Source: Sphingobacteriales bacterium 50-39
GTDB lineage: Bacteria > Bacteroidota > Bacteroidia > Chitinophagales > Chitinophagaceae
Assembly (NCBI GenBank): GCA_001898505.1
Contig: MKTZ01000001.1
Coordinates: forward strand, 186,001 to 250,000
Reading direction: 5' to 3'
DNA: 64,000 bases
Shown: positions 16,902 to 24,782 of the stretch, one piece after another
Numbering within the stretch: position 1 is the first letter of the stretch
Layout: every line of letters begins with the position of its first letter
Position numbers and translations under genes: made by a program
The notes under the pieces: model-generated
The model's database searches: none
What the model was told of the DNA's origin: nothing
The model's input: the letters and a program-made list of their open reading frames with translations, nothing else

Positions 16902-16909
16902 CAAAGATA
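16902..16909 (-). promoter_or_regulatory. -7 element of the riboswitch leader
   Basis: TATCTTTG on the minus strand matches TAnnTTTG exactly, 43 bp upstream of the riboswitch. No clear TTG lies at the -33 position. The transcript would begin with a short hairpin (CAGCCGG / CCGGCTG, 16870-16893) before the riboswitch. Confidence 0.5.
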
Positions 16910-17011
16910 CGATTTTTTGACCCTTTTGTAACTTTTGGCAGGGCTGGGCCGTCCCACAGGGGGGTGCAACATTTCGGATAAAGGGATGTCTTTACCCAAA
17001 ACTATTTCAAT

Positions 17012-17725
17012 ATGAAGAACACTCTACTTCTTGCGGCTTTTACCATGACGGGACTGCTTGCTTTTTCACAGGATGTCATCAGCGATAAGAATGCGGAAAA
17101 AAGGAATGCTATTGGATTCCATGCTATCGAGATAGCCAGCGGGATCGATCTGTATTTCAGCCAGGGCGATGATGCGGTGGCTGTCAGTGCGGGTGATCTT
17201 TCGGACAGGGACAGGATCAAGACGGAAGTGTCGGATGGAGTATTGAAGATATATATGGATAACAAGGGATTTCACTGGGGTATGCGGGGTGACAGAAAGC
17301 TGCGGGCCTATGTATCTTGTAAGGTGTTGGACCGGCTGGAGGCTTCTGGTGGATCGGATGTATACATAAAGGATGTCCTGAAGGGTGAGAGGTTGGATAT
17401 GCATTTGTCAGGGGGCAGCGACTTTAAGGGGAAGATTGCCGTGGGTCGTCTGTCCATCGAACAGAGTGGTGGATCGGATAGTTTTATCAGCGGGACGGCG
17501 ACGGACTTGTCGGTGCATGCCAGTGGCGGGAGCGACTTCCATGGATATGATCTGGCAGCGGATATGTGTCGTGTCGATGCGAGCGGGGGTAGTGATATTC
17601 ACCTTACGGCCAACAAGGAGCTGACCATCGAGGCCAGTGGCGGGAGTGACGTGTATTACAAGGGGGCGGCTGTCATCCGGGATCAGCATACGAGCGGCAG
17701 CAGCAGCATCAGTCATAAGGGATAA
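17012..17725 (+). CDS. DUF2807 / head GIN domain protein, paralogue 1 (GGS-type)
   Basis: 237 residues with a signal peptide (1-20, cleaving near AFSQ). The rest is one beta-solenoid-like DUF2807 domain of the putative autotransporter-adhesin head type. From about residue 108 a turn motif ASGGSD or SGGSD recurs roughly every 20 residues, at least six times. It is the first of three tandem paralogues on one strand; the next starts 48 bp downstream. The paralogues share the opening logic (signal peptide, FHAIEIASGIDLYFSQG-like stretch, DRIKTEV) but each has its own version of the repeat motif. Probably periplasmic or surface-exposed; the molecular role of the family is not established. Confidence 0.88.
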   Translation: MKNTLLLAAFTMTGLLAFSQDVISDKNAEKRNAIGFHAIEIASGIDLYFSQGDDAVAVSAGDLSDRDRIKTEVSDGVLKIYMDNKGFHWGMRGDRKLRAYVSCKVLDRLEASGGSDVYIKDVLKGERLDMHLSGGSDFKGKIAVGRLSIEQSGGSDSFISGTATDLSVHASGGSDFHGYDLAADMCRVDASGGSDIHLTANKELTIEASGGSDVYYKGAAVIRDQHTSGSSSISHKG

Positions 17726-17773
17726 ATACTTTTGGGGTTCAAGCTATCAACGTACAAAATCATACTATAAAAA

Positions 17774-18490
17774 ATGCGAAAGATAATTTTTCTACTGGCG
17801 GCCTGCATTATCATGTCGGCGGCCATGGGCCAAAACACTGTTATCAACGATCCGAATGCGGTAAAGCGCCAAGTGGCGGATTTTCATGCCATCCATGTAG
17901 CCACGGGTATCCACCTCTACCTTACACAGGGAAGTGAGAAGGGCGTTGCGGTGAGCGCGTCGCAGTCGGAGTACCGGGACCGGATACAAACGGAAGTAAA
18001 AAATGGGGTGCTGCATATCTATTACGATACGGAGAAGTGGAAGTGGTTCGACCTGCATGGGAAGGAATTGAGGGTATATGTATCTTGTGTCACCCTGGAT
18101 GATCTGGAGGCTTCATCCGGGTCCAAGGTGGAGGTGGATGGAACGCTAAAATCAGGTACTTTTATCATGGAGTTCTCCAGTGGTGCGAAATTCACGGGAA
18201 AGGTGGAGGCGTCGGATCTGAAGGTCCAGCAGAGCAGCGGAGCCCAATCGACGATATCGGGAACCGCGGGGCGTCTGCAGGCATCGGCTAGCAGCGGCAG
18301 TCATCTGCATGGATATGGTCTGGTGGCAGGGACATGTGATGTGAGCGCCAATAGCGGGGGCGGTATCGAGATATCGGTGGAAAAGGAGATGGAGGTTTCT
18401 GCGCATAGCGGTGGGAAGATCCGGTACCAGGGCGCTGGTGTCATCAAGGAGGTGCATACGAGCAGCGGCGGCAGCGTGAGCAGGGGATAA
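17774..18490 (+). CDS. DUF2807 / head GIN domain protein, paralogue 2 (SSG-type)
   Basis: 238 residues with signal peptide (1-19, ending AMGQ) followed by a DUF2807 solenoid. The shared N-terminal segment VINDPNAV links it closely to paralogue 3. At the solenoid turns, where paralogue 1 has GGSD, this protein carries SSGS, SSGA, NSGG and HSGG. Acidic residues at the turn are thus replaced by small or positively flanked ones, which would change metal or ligand binding on that face if there is any. It is 8 bp from paralogue 3, so the two are surely cotranscribed. Probably exported. Confidence 0.87.
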   Translation: MRKIIFLLAACIIMSAAMGQNTVINDPNAVKRQVADFHAIHVATGIHLYLTQGSEKGVAVSASQSEYRDRIQTEVKNGVLHIYYDTEKWKWFDLHGKELRVYVSCVTLDDLEASSGSKVEVDGTLKSGTFIMEFSSGAKFTGKVEASDLKVQQSSGAQSTISGTAGRLQASASSGSHLHGYGLVAGTCDVSANSGGGIEISVEKEMEVSAHSGGKIRYQGAGVIKEVHTSSGGSVSRG

Positions 18491-18498
18491 AAAATGTT

Positions 18499-19221
18499 AT
18501 GAAGCGTATAATCATTATAGTGATAGCATGGCTGGCGGTGTTGCCGGTCATGGCTCAGCAAACCGTTATCAACGACCCGAATGCGGTGTTGAGGGATGTC
18601 AAGGGGTTTCATGGGGTGAGCGTTTCCAATGCCATCGATGTGTATCTTAGTGCGGGCAACCAGGAAACGGTGGCGGTCAGCGCTACCGACGTCAAATGGA
18701 GGGATCGTATCCGTACGGAGGTGAAGGATGGGATATTGCATATATGGCTGGAGCATGAGAACTGGTTCAACTGGGGTGAAAGGAACCGGAAAATGAGGGT
18801 CTATGTGTCCTTCACCACGCTGGATAAGATAACGGGGTCGGGCGCCACCAATATATATGTAGATGGCGTGATCGAAAGCAGCAGCCTGGATATCTTTCTG
18901 ACGGGGGCCAGTGATTTCAAGGGGGCGATCAGGGTGGGGACGTTGCAATTGAACCTCAGTGGGGCGTCGGATGCGCGTATAGTCGGTACGGTGAATGGCG
19001 TTACCACGGTGCGTTCTGCGGGAGCCAGCGACCTGAAGGGCTATGATCTGGTGACGGATACCTGTAATGCGCATGCATCGGGCGCGAGTGATATCCGCAT
19101 AACGGTGAATAAAGAATTAAATGCCCACGCTTCGGGCGCCAGCGGCATCTATTACAAAGGGGCTGCTGTGATACGGGAGCTGCATTCCAGCGGAGCCAGC
19201 AGTGTCTCGAAGAAGAGCTGA
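18499..19221 (+). CDS. DUF2807 / head GIN domain protein, paralogue 3 (GAS-type)
   Basis: 240 residues, signal peptide 1-19 (VMAQQ). The DUF2807 solenoid carries SGASD, AGASD and SGASG at the repeating turns, intermediate between the Asp-bearing type of paralogue 1 and the Asp-less type of paralogue 2. The stop lies 3 bp before the end of the convergent porin gene. Together the three genes form a 2.2-kb tandem array that must have arisen by local duplication. Function unknown. Confidence 0.87.
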   Translation: MKRIIIIVIAWLAVLPVMAQQTVINDPNAVLRDVKGFHGVSVSNAIDVYLSAGNQETVAVSATDVKWRDRIRTEVKDGILHIWLEHENWFNWGERNRKMRVYVSFTTLDKITGSGATNIYVDGVIESSSLDIFLTGASDFKGAIRVGTLQLNLSGASDARIVGTVNGVTTVRSAGASDLKGYDLVTDTCNAHASGASDIRITVNKELNAHASGASGIYYKGAAVIRELHSSGASSVSKKS

Positions 19222-19224
19222 TGA

Positions 19225-20499
19225 TCAGAAATAAGTAGAAAGCCCGAAGCTGAATGCTCCTGTATTTCCTATCGTGGCCCCAATGGTATTGCCGGTGATA
19301 TCCCTTTGCTTTTGGTGACGGTAATTAAACCGGAGGACGGTCTGGGCGGAAGGCCGGAAGCTGATGCCTGGCATAATGCTCCAAAGATCGTTGTACATCC
19401 TGGTGCCGGTGGATGTGAACTTACCGACATTCCAGTCCACATACTCTCCTCGTACGGCAAGATTGATGGTCGCCTGGTTCCATCCTAATATCTTTCCCCG
19501 GATCATGGGTTGAACAAGATCGACAAAGCCTCCGAATTGTTTATTGGCATATTGCTGCGTGTAATTGGGTGGGATATCTACGAAGACCCATGCCCATTCG
19601 GTGGTGAGAGTTGTCCGGAGGACGGGCAGGACAGTGTTGAAATCAACGTCATAAACGTGCACGCTTCTTTTGTCATCTACGGGTGTACCTTCCACCCGCC
19701 ATGTATTGTAAACACCGCCCATATAGGAAAGGCCGAGCTCCCCGACCTTATTATACCGTAAAGAAATTTTTCCGGTGATCAAAGGTTCCCCGCTGGCGCT
19801 GGACGTGAAACGGGCTGTATTCGACTTGGCTGCCGGCAAAAATGTCTTGCCTTGCGTATTGTCAATAATGGAGTCATTAAAGCCCCCGGTGAGGTAGAGC
19901 TCATAGCCGAACATCCAATCCTTATGGTAGTGTTTGCCATAGATGCCGAAGCCGGTATTGTTCCAGGTGGCGGGCAGCATTTGTGTCATGGCGATGGGGC
20001 GGTCCGTAAATTCCCATTTGGGTCCATCGTGATTCTGATTAAAGGACCCGATGGGATTAATGATCATGCCGCCACGCAGGTTGAGCAAAGGATGGAGTTC
20101 CATATCGAGGGCTGCATATTCAATCTCAAATTCACCACCTTTGCGGGCCTGGTCGGGGTCGCCGCTAGGGTCATTCTCATATTCAACCTCCGCGAGGAAT
20201 TTTAATCTTTGGGTGATGGTGCTGGCGACGAAGAGGCTGAAGCGTCTGAACTGGAATTGATTGCCAACGGTGATGCCGGAGGTGGAGGCGTATTGCCAGT
20301 TGGATTCCACATAGCCGCCAATGGATACGGGTGTTTTGCCTAATTTCAGAAATGGCCTGTTGTAGATGGCGTCCATGGTGAGGCTGGGCCGTGTCGTATC
20401 GCCTTCCTGTGTTTTCAGTAAAGAGGAGTCGATCTGGGCTAGGGCGGGATTGATCAATAGGAGGGCGATGATCGTGGAATAAAATATATTGATCCTCAT
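19225..20499 (-). CDS. Porin, phosphate-selective (OprO/OprP)-like
   Basis: 424 residues: signal peptide (1-21, cleaving after ALA), then a series of amphipathic strands ending in the C-terminal aromatic FSFGLSTYF, as expected for an outer-membrane barrel. The pattern GYVESNWQY, FQFRRFSLFVASTI, EVEYEND and LRGGMIINPIG resembles the OprO/OprP family. The start overlaps the Rieske gene stop by 4 bp (ATGA), so it is translationally coupled to it; the di-haem cytochrome gene precedes that. The substrate is unknown; oxyanion passage is the usual family guess. Confidence 0.85.
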   Translation of the reverse strand: MRINIFYSTIIALLLINPALAQIDSSLLKTQEGDTTRPSLTMDAIYNRPFLKLGKTPVSIGGYVESNWQYASTSGITVGNQFQFRRFSLFVASTITQRLKFLAEVEYENDPSGDPDQARKGGEFEIEYAALDMELHPLLNLRGGMIINPIGSFNQNHDGPKWEFTDRPIAMTQMLPATWNNTGFGIYGKHYHKDWMFGYELYLTGGFNDSIIDNTQGKTFLPAAKSNTARFTSSASGEPLITGKISLRYNKVGELGLSYMGGVYNTWRVEGTPVDDKRSVHVYDVDFNTVLPVLRTTLTTEWAWVFVDIPPNYTQQYANKQFGGFVDLVQPMIRGKILGWNQATINLAVRGEYVDWNVGKFTSTGTRMYNDLWSIMPGISFRPSAQTVLRFNYRHQKQRDITGNTIGATIGNTGAFSFGLSTYF

Positions 20500-20930
20500 T
20501 TTAGTGAAATGTTGATTTGGTTATTATTGATCGTTATGGGAAAGGTTCGCAGGTTGGTGTCTGCCGGGCCATTTTGTACTGCTCCTTTGTCGCTGAATTC
20601 ACTGCCGTGAGCGGGGCATTGCAACCTGTCTCCGAATACCTGCAGTTCTGCTCCCTGGTGAGGGCACCGCATGAGCAGTGCAGAGTACTGGTCTGCGCTG
20701 AAGCGATAGACGCAAATGGGATACTTCAGCTTGTCATGGTGGACGACTACATATTTTCGGTATTCATTTCCTTTGGTGAGAAATGCGGAAAGGGGGACGA
20801 CGAGGTCCGAGTCTACGATCGTCCCTGAGATCGTCTTTGTATTGCTGCAGCTTTCCAGCATGGATGAGAGGAGTGCCGTTCCGCCCAGACAGGTAAGACC
20901 GCAAGCCTTAATGAATGCTTTTCTATGCAT
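20496..20930 (-). CDS. Rieske 2Fe-2S protein
   Basis: 144 residues. The 2Fe-2S ligands are seen as Cys89-Pro-His91 and Cys105-Pro-Ala-His108, the Rieske signature. The N-terminus (1-29) is hydrophobic and ends in LESCSN, which suits a lipoprotein or a weak Tat-type signal (there is only RK, no twin arginine). The short length and arrangement match the small periplasmic Rieske proteins rather than a cytochrome bc1 subunit. It is the middle gene of a di-haem cytochrome, Rieske, porin operon and is likely to pass electrons in the periplasm. Confidence 0.9.
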   Translation of the reverse strand: MHRKAFIKACGLTCLGGTALLSSMLESCSNTKTISGTIVDSDLVVPLSAFLTKGNEYRKYVVVHHDKLKYPICVYRFSADQYSALLMRCPHQGAELQVFGDRLQCPAHGSEFSDKGAVQNGPADTNLRTFPITINNNQINISLK

Positions 20931-20936
20931 GGGTTA

Positions 20937-22157
20937 TCACAGGGATTTAAGGAAGGTGACGAGTGCGTTCTTGTCTTTTTGGGAGAGGTTATTAAAGCGG
21001 GCTGCACTGACGGCGGCTTCGCCTCCATGGAGTTGTATGGCCTGTTCGATGCTATGTGCCCGGCCATCGTGCATCAGGAAATAATTACCGCCTTGTACGC
21101 CGGGCGAAAGGCCGAGACCCCATAGCGGCGTGGTGCGCCATTCGGAGGTTTTGGCATTGCCTTCGGTGTATCCGTCGTCCAGGCCCGGTCCCATGTCATG
21201 CACCAGCAGGTCGGTAAAGGGGCTGATGGTCTGATAGGATAAGGCATCAATGGGGGAATAGCCTGTGGTAAGGTTTTGCCGGTGGCATGATGCGCAGCCG
21301 ATGTTGGTGAACACCTGGTTGCCATATTGTACGGTGGGGTTGGAGGTGTCTCTTTGTACCGGAGTCTGCAGGCAGGTGACGTAAAACACGACTGAGTTGA
21401 GGGTGGTGTTGTCAATTTCCGGGGTGTGAGGTGCTGTGGGGACGGTCTGGTCCAGGTAATTGTAAGGGTCAAAGGGCATATAGGATGAGGTGATGCCCAT
21501 ATCGTGGTTGTAGGCGACAACGACCTGTTGAAGCAGGTTGTAAGTCGATGCCTTGCGTCCAAAACGGCAGATATATTTGCCATCCCCCCGGGGAATGGCA
21601 TTGGCAAATGGGGTGACGTAGGATGGAATAGAATTATAATTTGGATGTCCTCTGACGCCGTCAGGGTTGGTTTGATTTTCTGCGGCCATGGCGAGGATGG
21701 CGGAGTCGGGGATGATTTCCAGGAAGCCTACGCCTGCGGTGATGGGGGCGATGAACCGGGAGGTGGTGGCTCCTGTGGGGATCTGCTGCGGCATATAACC
21801 TGGCAGATTGGCATTCTGCAATTGCGGTCCTCCTTCAGATAGGAACTGGTTGCCTAAGGTATCGGGCTGGCCGAAGCGGGTGAGTATGGTGAAAGGATGC
21901 CCCCTGTTGTCACTGGAATGACATTCTCCGCAGCCGGTGGAGACAAAATAGGGGCCAAGACCTGTGGCTCCGGTCCGGATGGCAAAAAATTGGTCGTTCC
22001 CTTTGGCAAAAAAAACGCTTTGGGCATTGGAGAGGCTGACGGGGCCGCAGAGGGTATTAGAAGGGTCGGGCATTTGGGGCAGCATCTTGTAGCAGGAAGT
22101 GGATGCCAGGATGGCTACAACGATGACGGATATAATAAGCAGGGCTCTTCTTTTCAT
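20937..22157 (-). CDS. Di-haem c-type oxidoreductase (DUF1111-like)
   Basis: 406 residues from the preferred start MKRRALLI; an upstream ATG at 22196 would add 13 residues before the signal. A type II signal peptide ends at a lipobox Cys (ASTSC). Two haem c motifs are visible: CGECH at about 76-80 and CASCH at about 288-292. The remainder matches the di-haem oxidoreductase (thiol oxidoreductase-like) family, with the C-terminal LMHDGRA and IQLHGGEA motifs. It is a periplasmic or outer-membrane-attached redox protein. It lies 6 bp upstream of the Rieske gene and begins the operon. Confidence 0.9.
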   Translation of the reverse strand: MKRRALLIISVIVVAILASTSCYKMLPQMPDPSNTLCGPVSLSNAQSVFFAKGNDQFFAIRTGATGLGPYFVSTGCGECHSSDNRGHPFTILTRFGQPDTLGNQFLSEGGPQLQNANLPGYMPQQIPTGATTSRFIAPITAGVGFLEIIPDSAILAMAAENQTNPDGVRGHPNYNSIPSYVTPFANAIPRGDGKYICRFGRKASTYNLLQQVVVAYNHDMGITSSYMPFDPYNYLDQTVPTAPHTPEIDNTTLNSVVFYVTCLQTPVQRDTSNPTVQYGNQVFTNIGCASCHRQNLTTGYSPIDALSYQTISPFTDLLVHDMGPGLDDGYTEGNAKTSEWRTTPLWGLGLSPGVQGGNYFLMHDGRAHSIEQAIQLHGGEAAVSAARFNNLSQKDKNALVTFLKSL

Positions 22158-22335
22158 GCTGCAAAACAACGGGGGATTTGACGGAACCATTTTCATTATC
22201 AGGAAAAAGTCCTGCCGGATGCGGAAAAATTGGGTGGGGCTGGCGGCCAGGGGGGAATTATGCCTATTTTAACAGGAAGTACGAAAAGCGGGATATTGCT
22301 TCTACCGTACATTCGTTGGGACTAAACTAATTCGT

Positions 22336-23034
22336 ATGAAACAAATTTCCTTTCTTCTTTTTATTGCTATTCTTTTTGGGTCTTGCGGGACGCATCCGAT
22401 GGCGTCGGCTGCCACAGACAAAGTGGGTGGGGATACGACGATAGTTGAATCTTTGTTTGACGACAAGTCTTCGAGCATTTCAGAGGAAAATATCCGGAAG
22501 CTGCTGGACGGGACCTATCAACTGCCGGCATCGTTGCGGATTGCCATTGTCCGCCTGGGGACATCGAAACAGCGGCGATATTTTTGGAATGACGAGTATT
22601 TTCAGAAGTCTCAGCAATCCTATCTGGATTCCTTTACAGTGAGGTTGAGATCTTCTCACCGGGTGGCATCGGTATCGGTGGTGCCTTCCATTATGATGGC
22701 CTCGACTCCTTCTTTTACCAGTATACGGGAAGCGGCAGTACGGATGCAGTGTAATATGGTGCTGGTGTATTCGATCAGCGGTGATTATTACTCACGCTAT
22801 AACCTGTTTAAGAATCCGGATCTGAAGGCATTTGCTACGACCGAGCTTTTGCTGATGGACGTTCGGACGGGTTTGATCCCTTTTTCCACGACCGTGACCA
22901 GGGATGTGCTTACGAGGAAGACGAAAGATGACCTGGATGTCGAGCAGACCAGGGACAGGGTGTTGAATGAGGCGGCATTGGCTACGATCAATGATGTTGG
23001 GAGCAGGATTGTCAGCTACCTGGGAAATCCTTAA
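22336..23034 (+). CDS. Lipoprotein, unknown function
   Basis: 232 residues. A type II signal peptide ends at Cys17 (FGSC). The mature part starts with a disordered Ser/Asp segment, then an alpha/beta domain with SLRIAIVRLG, VSVVPSIMM and a predicted long hairpin ending in TTELLLMDVRTG. The overall plan reminds of the lipoproteins called rhombotargets in Proteobacteria, but this likeness is weak and there is no rhombosortase in the window. A small zinc-ribbon gene follows after 8 bp. Function unknown. Confidence 0.8.
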   Translation: MKQISFLLFIAILFGSCGTHPMASAATDKVGGDTTIVESLFDDKSSSISEENIRKLLDGTYQLPASLRIAIVRLGTSKQRRYFWNDEYFQKSQQSYLDSFTVRLRSSHRVASVSVVPSIMMASTPSFTSIREAAVRMQCNMVLVYSISGDYYSRYNLFKNPDLKAFATTELLLMDVRTGLIPFSTTVTRDVLTRKTKDDLDVEQTRDRVLNEAALATINDVGSRIVSYLGNP

Positions 23035-23042
23035 ATTGTAAG

Positions 23043-23321
23043 ATGAATATGGACTCGATTAAAATAATGTGTCCAAAGTGCGGTTGGGAGCCTGATGGAA
23101 AACCATATTGGCAATGTAGCTGTGGACATATATGGAATACATTTTCAACAGGAGGGCGATGCCCCTCCTGTAATAAAGTTTGGGAAGAGACTCAATGTAT
23201 TGTCCATGCCGGAGGGTGTAACAAATGGTCGCCTCATTTGGATTGGTATGAAAATCTGGATAACGTAATTCAAGAGATCAAACAGGAGATTGCGGAGCCA
23301 GATGGTGGCGTTATTGTTTGA
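23043..23321 (+). CDS. Small zinc-ribbon protein
   Basis: 92 residues, no signal peptide. Three pairs of cysteines form zinc-ribbon knuckles: CPKC (10-13), CSC (about 25-27) and CPSC (about 41-44), with a last Cys/His group near 53-60 (CIVHAGGC). The tail is acidic. Similar zinc-ribbon proteins in Bacteroidota are annotated only as hypothetical. Cotranscription with the upstream lipoprotein is likely from the 8-bp gap. Its base composition is more AT-rich than most neighbours, as is the following decayed region, which hints at a poorly conserved patch. Confidence 0.75.
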   Translation: MNMDSIKIMCPKCGWEPDGKPYWQCSCGHIWNTFSTGGRCPSCNKVWEETQCIVHAGGCNKWSPHLDWYENLDNVIQEIKQEIAEPDGGVIV

Positions 23322-23337
23322 TGACATGATAATATCC

Positions 23338-23864
23338 TTATTTAGTGGGAGATGGTGCTGGCATGGGTGCGTCAAAATTGAGCATTTGGCGAAATATCCT
23401 CCGACCTTCGCCTGTCTTTTTCCAGATTATGAGGGTCTTCCCCTTGTTTATAGTGTGTTGAGCGGCATCGAGGAGTTCGACAGCTCCCTGCTGCGTCACA
23501 TATTCCGCGGTCTGTCCAAATAATCCAAGGTTAGTTAACAGGGCGTCCCTTACTCCTGCCTGGAGGGCGCCCTTAAAGAATTGGGTGATGCCCCGCGATC
23601 CGTAGAGTGCATGGTATCGCCTGTGATGAGGGCTTCCTTCGCCTGCAATTCTATCTTTCTTATATCATCGGTGACGGAATCATATGTGGGGGTCCAACGA
23701 TCAGCGGGCCGGGCGGGGATGGAATTGATAGAGCGGCCGGCAAAGCAAAAAGCTACGACGAGCGTTGAGAACAGGATGAATGTTGACGGGCGAAACGCTT
23801 GCCAAATGACAAGAAATTTATCGCGTTGCTCTCCTGATCCATCTTCTGAACTATTACTTGCCAA
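23338..23864 (-). pseudogene. Frameshifted gene for a single-TM protein
   Basis: On the minus strand one frame encodes a transmembrane helix (PSTFILFSTLVVAFCFA) followed by a helical segment (DSVTDDIRKIELQAKEALITGD) and then stops at 23550. In the -1 frame, from about 23610, coding-like sequence continues without a stop: HALYGSRGITQFFKG, AEYVTQQGAVELLDAA, IIWKKTGEGRRIF, ending at a TAA at 23338. The joined product would be about 175 residues. The 5' end is also unclear: the frame with the helix has only a TTG start, while an ATG at 23842 lies in another frame. Either the gene has decayed or the assembly has indels. No family recognised. Confidence 0.6.
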
Positions 23865-23872
23865 ATGGCAAG
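23798..23872. repeat. Two copies of a 16-bp palindrome
   Basis: CTTGCCAAATGGCAAG at 23857-23872 is a perfect palindrome apart from its two central bases, and CTTGCCAAATGACAAG at 23798-23813 differs by one base. They are 59 bp apart start to start and lie 67 and 126 bp upstream of the methyltransferase gene. Paired palindromes of this kind could be operators; no protein is assigned. Confidence 0.55.
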
Positions 23873-23938
23873 CAGGGTTAGAAATATTAAGACTTCCTTT
23901 GAGAAGGGTTTATTATTTAATTTCAAACATATTTTAAG

Positions 23939-24742
23939 ATGGAACGTAATCCAATTACATTCGATGGCTCTATTCCAAAAAATTATGACCACTACCTCGG
24001 CCCTTTTTTATTCGATCCATATGCCATTGATCTGATCAGCCGGATAGAATTTACGGGCGGATCCAATATATTGGAGCTGGCTTGCGGCACGGGAGTAGTA
24101 ACGCAGCGTCTGGTAAATCATTTATCCGGAGCCGATGAATTGACCGCTACCGATATCAATCCTGATATGCTGTCTGTCGCCCAGGAGAAAATATCGGCGC
24201 CCAATGTTTGTTGGGACACGGTGGATATGAGTGCTATCCCTTATGAGCACGACCTGTTCGATACGGTGGTTTGCCAGTTCGGGCTGATGTTTGCAGCGGA
24301 CAAGGATAGCGTCGTGGCCGAAATGCACCGGGTGCTGAAAAATGGCGGGAAGCTGCTTTTCAATGTTTGGGCAACTGTTGCGGACAATCCGGTATGGAGG
24401 ATCTTCAATGTTCTCATGTCCAAATTTTTCACTAATCTACCGCTAAACCCAGCCTTGGGGCCTTTTTCCATGTCCGATGAAAGCTACGGGTTATCCCTTC
24501 TGCGACAGGCCGGCTTTAGGCGCTACGAGGTTGAGTCAGTATCTGTAACAGGGATTTGCGATACGGCTTCCAACGCGGCCACTGGTTTTACCCTGGGATC
24601 ACCGCTCTATAATTTTATCAAAAACGATCCGGCACTGGTGGACCGGTTTCGGGGCGCCCTGGAAGAGGCCATCGGTTTGGAATTGGGCACTGGTCCTGTT
24701 CGTTCTCCGCTACGGGCACTGGTTTTTAGTGCTGAGAAATAA
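23939..24742 (+). CDS. Class I SAM-dependent methyltransferase
   Basis: 267 residues with a canonical SAM-binding fold: motif I ELACGTG at 46-52, the acidic residue after strand 2 (TATDINPDML), the DLFDTVVCQFGLMF motif and the post-motif LKNGGKLLFNVW. This arrangement is typical of UbiE/Methyltransf_11-type enzymes acting on small molecules. The substrate cannot be read from the sequence. It is the first gene of a probable operon with a Crp/Fnr-family regulator (start 41 bp downstream) and a polytopic membrane protein. Two palindromic sites lie upstream. Confidence 0.88.
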   Translation: MERNPITFDGSIPKNYDHYLGPFLFDPYAIDLISRIEFTGGSNILELACGTGVVTQRLVNHLSGADELTATDINPDMLSVAQEKISAPNVCWDTVDMSAIPYEHDLFDTVVCQFGLMFAADKDSVVAEMHRVLKNGGKLLFNVWATVADNPVWRIFNVLMSKFFTNLPLNPALGPFSMSDESYGLSLLRQAGFRRYEVESVSVTGICDTASNAATGFTLGSPLYNFIKNDPALVDRFRGALEEAIGLELGTGPVRSPLRALVFSAEK

Positions 24743-24782
24743 TTTTACTACTTTTATGGGGACCACCACTTTTATCATTGAA

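Noticed and set aside
18301-19074. 257-codon ORF on the minus strand
   Set aside because: It lies opposite the DUF2807 genes and is rich in Arg/His with no domain; it mirrors the repetitive coding sequence of the plus strand.
23290-23523. 77-codon plus-strand ORF
   Set aside because: It overlaps the zinc-ribbon gene end and lies antisense to the decayed gene, whose minus-strand frame looks much more like real protein.
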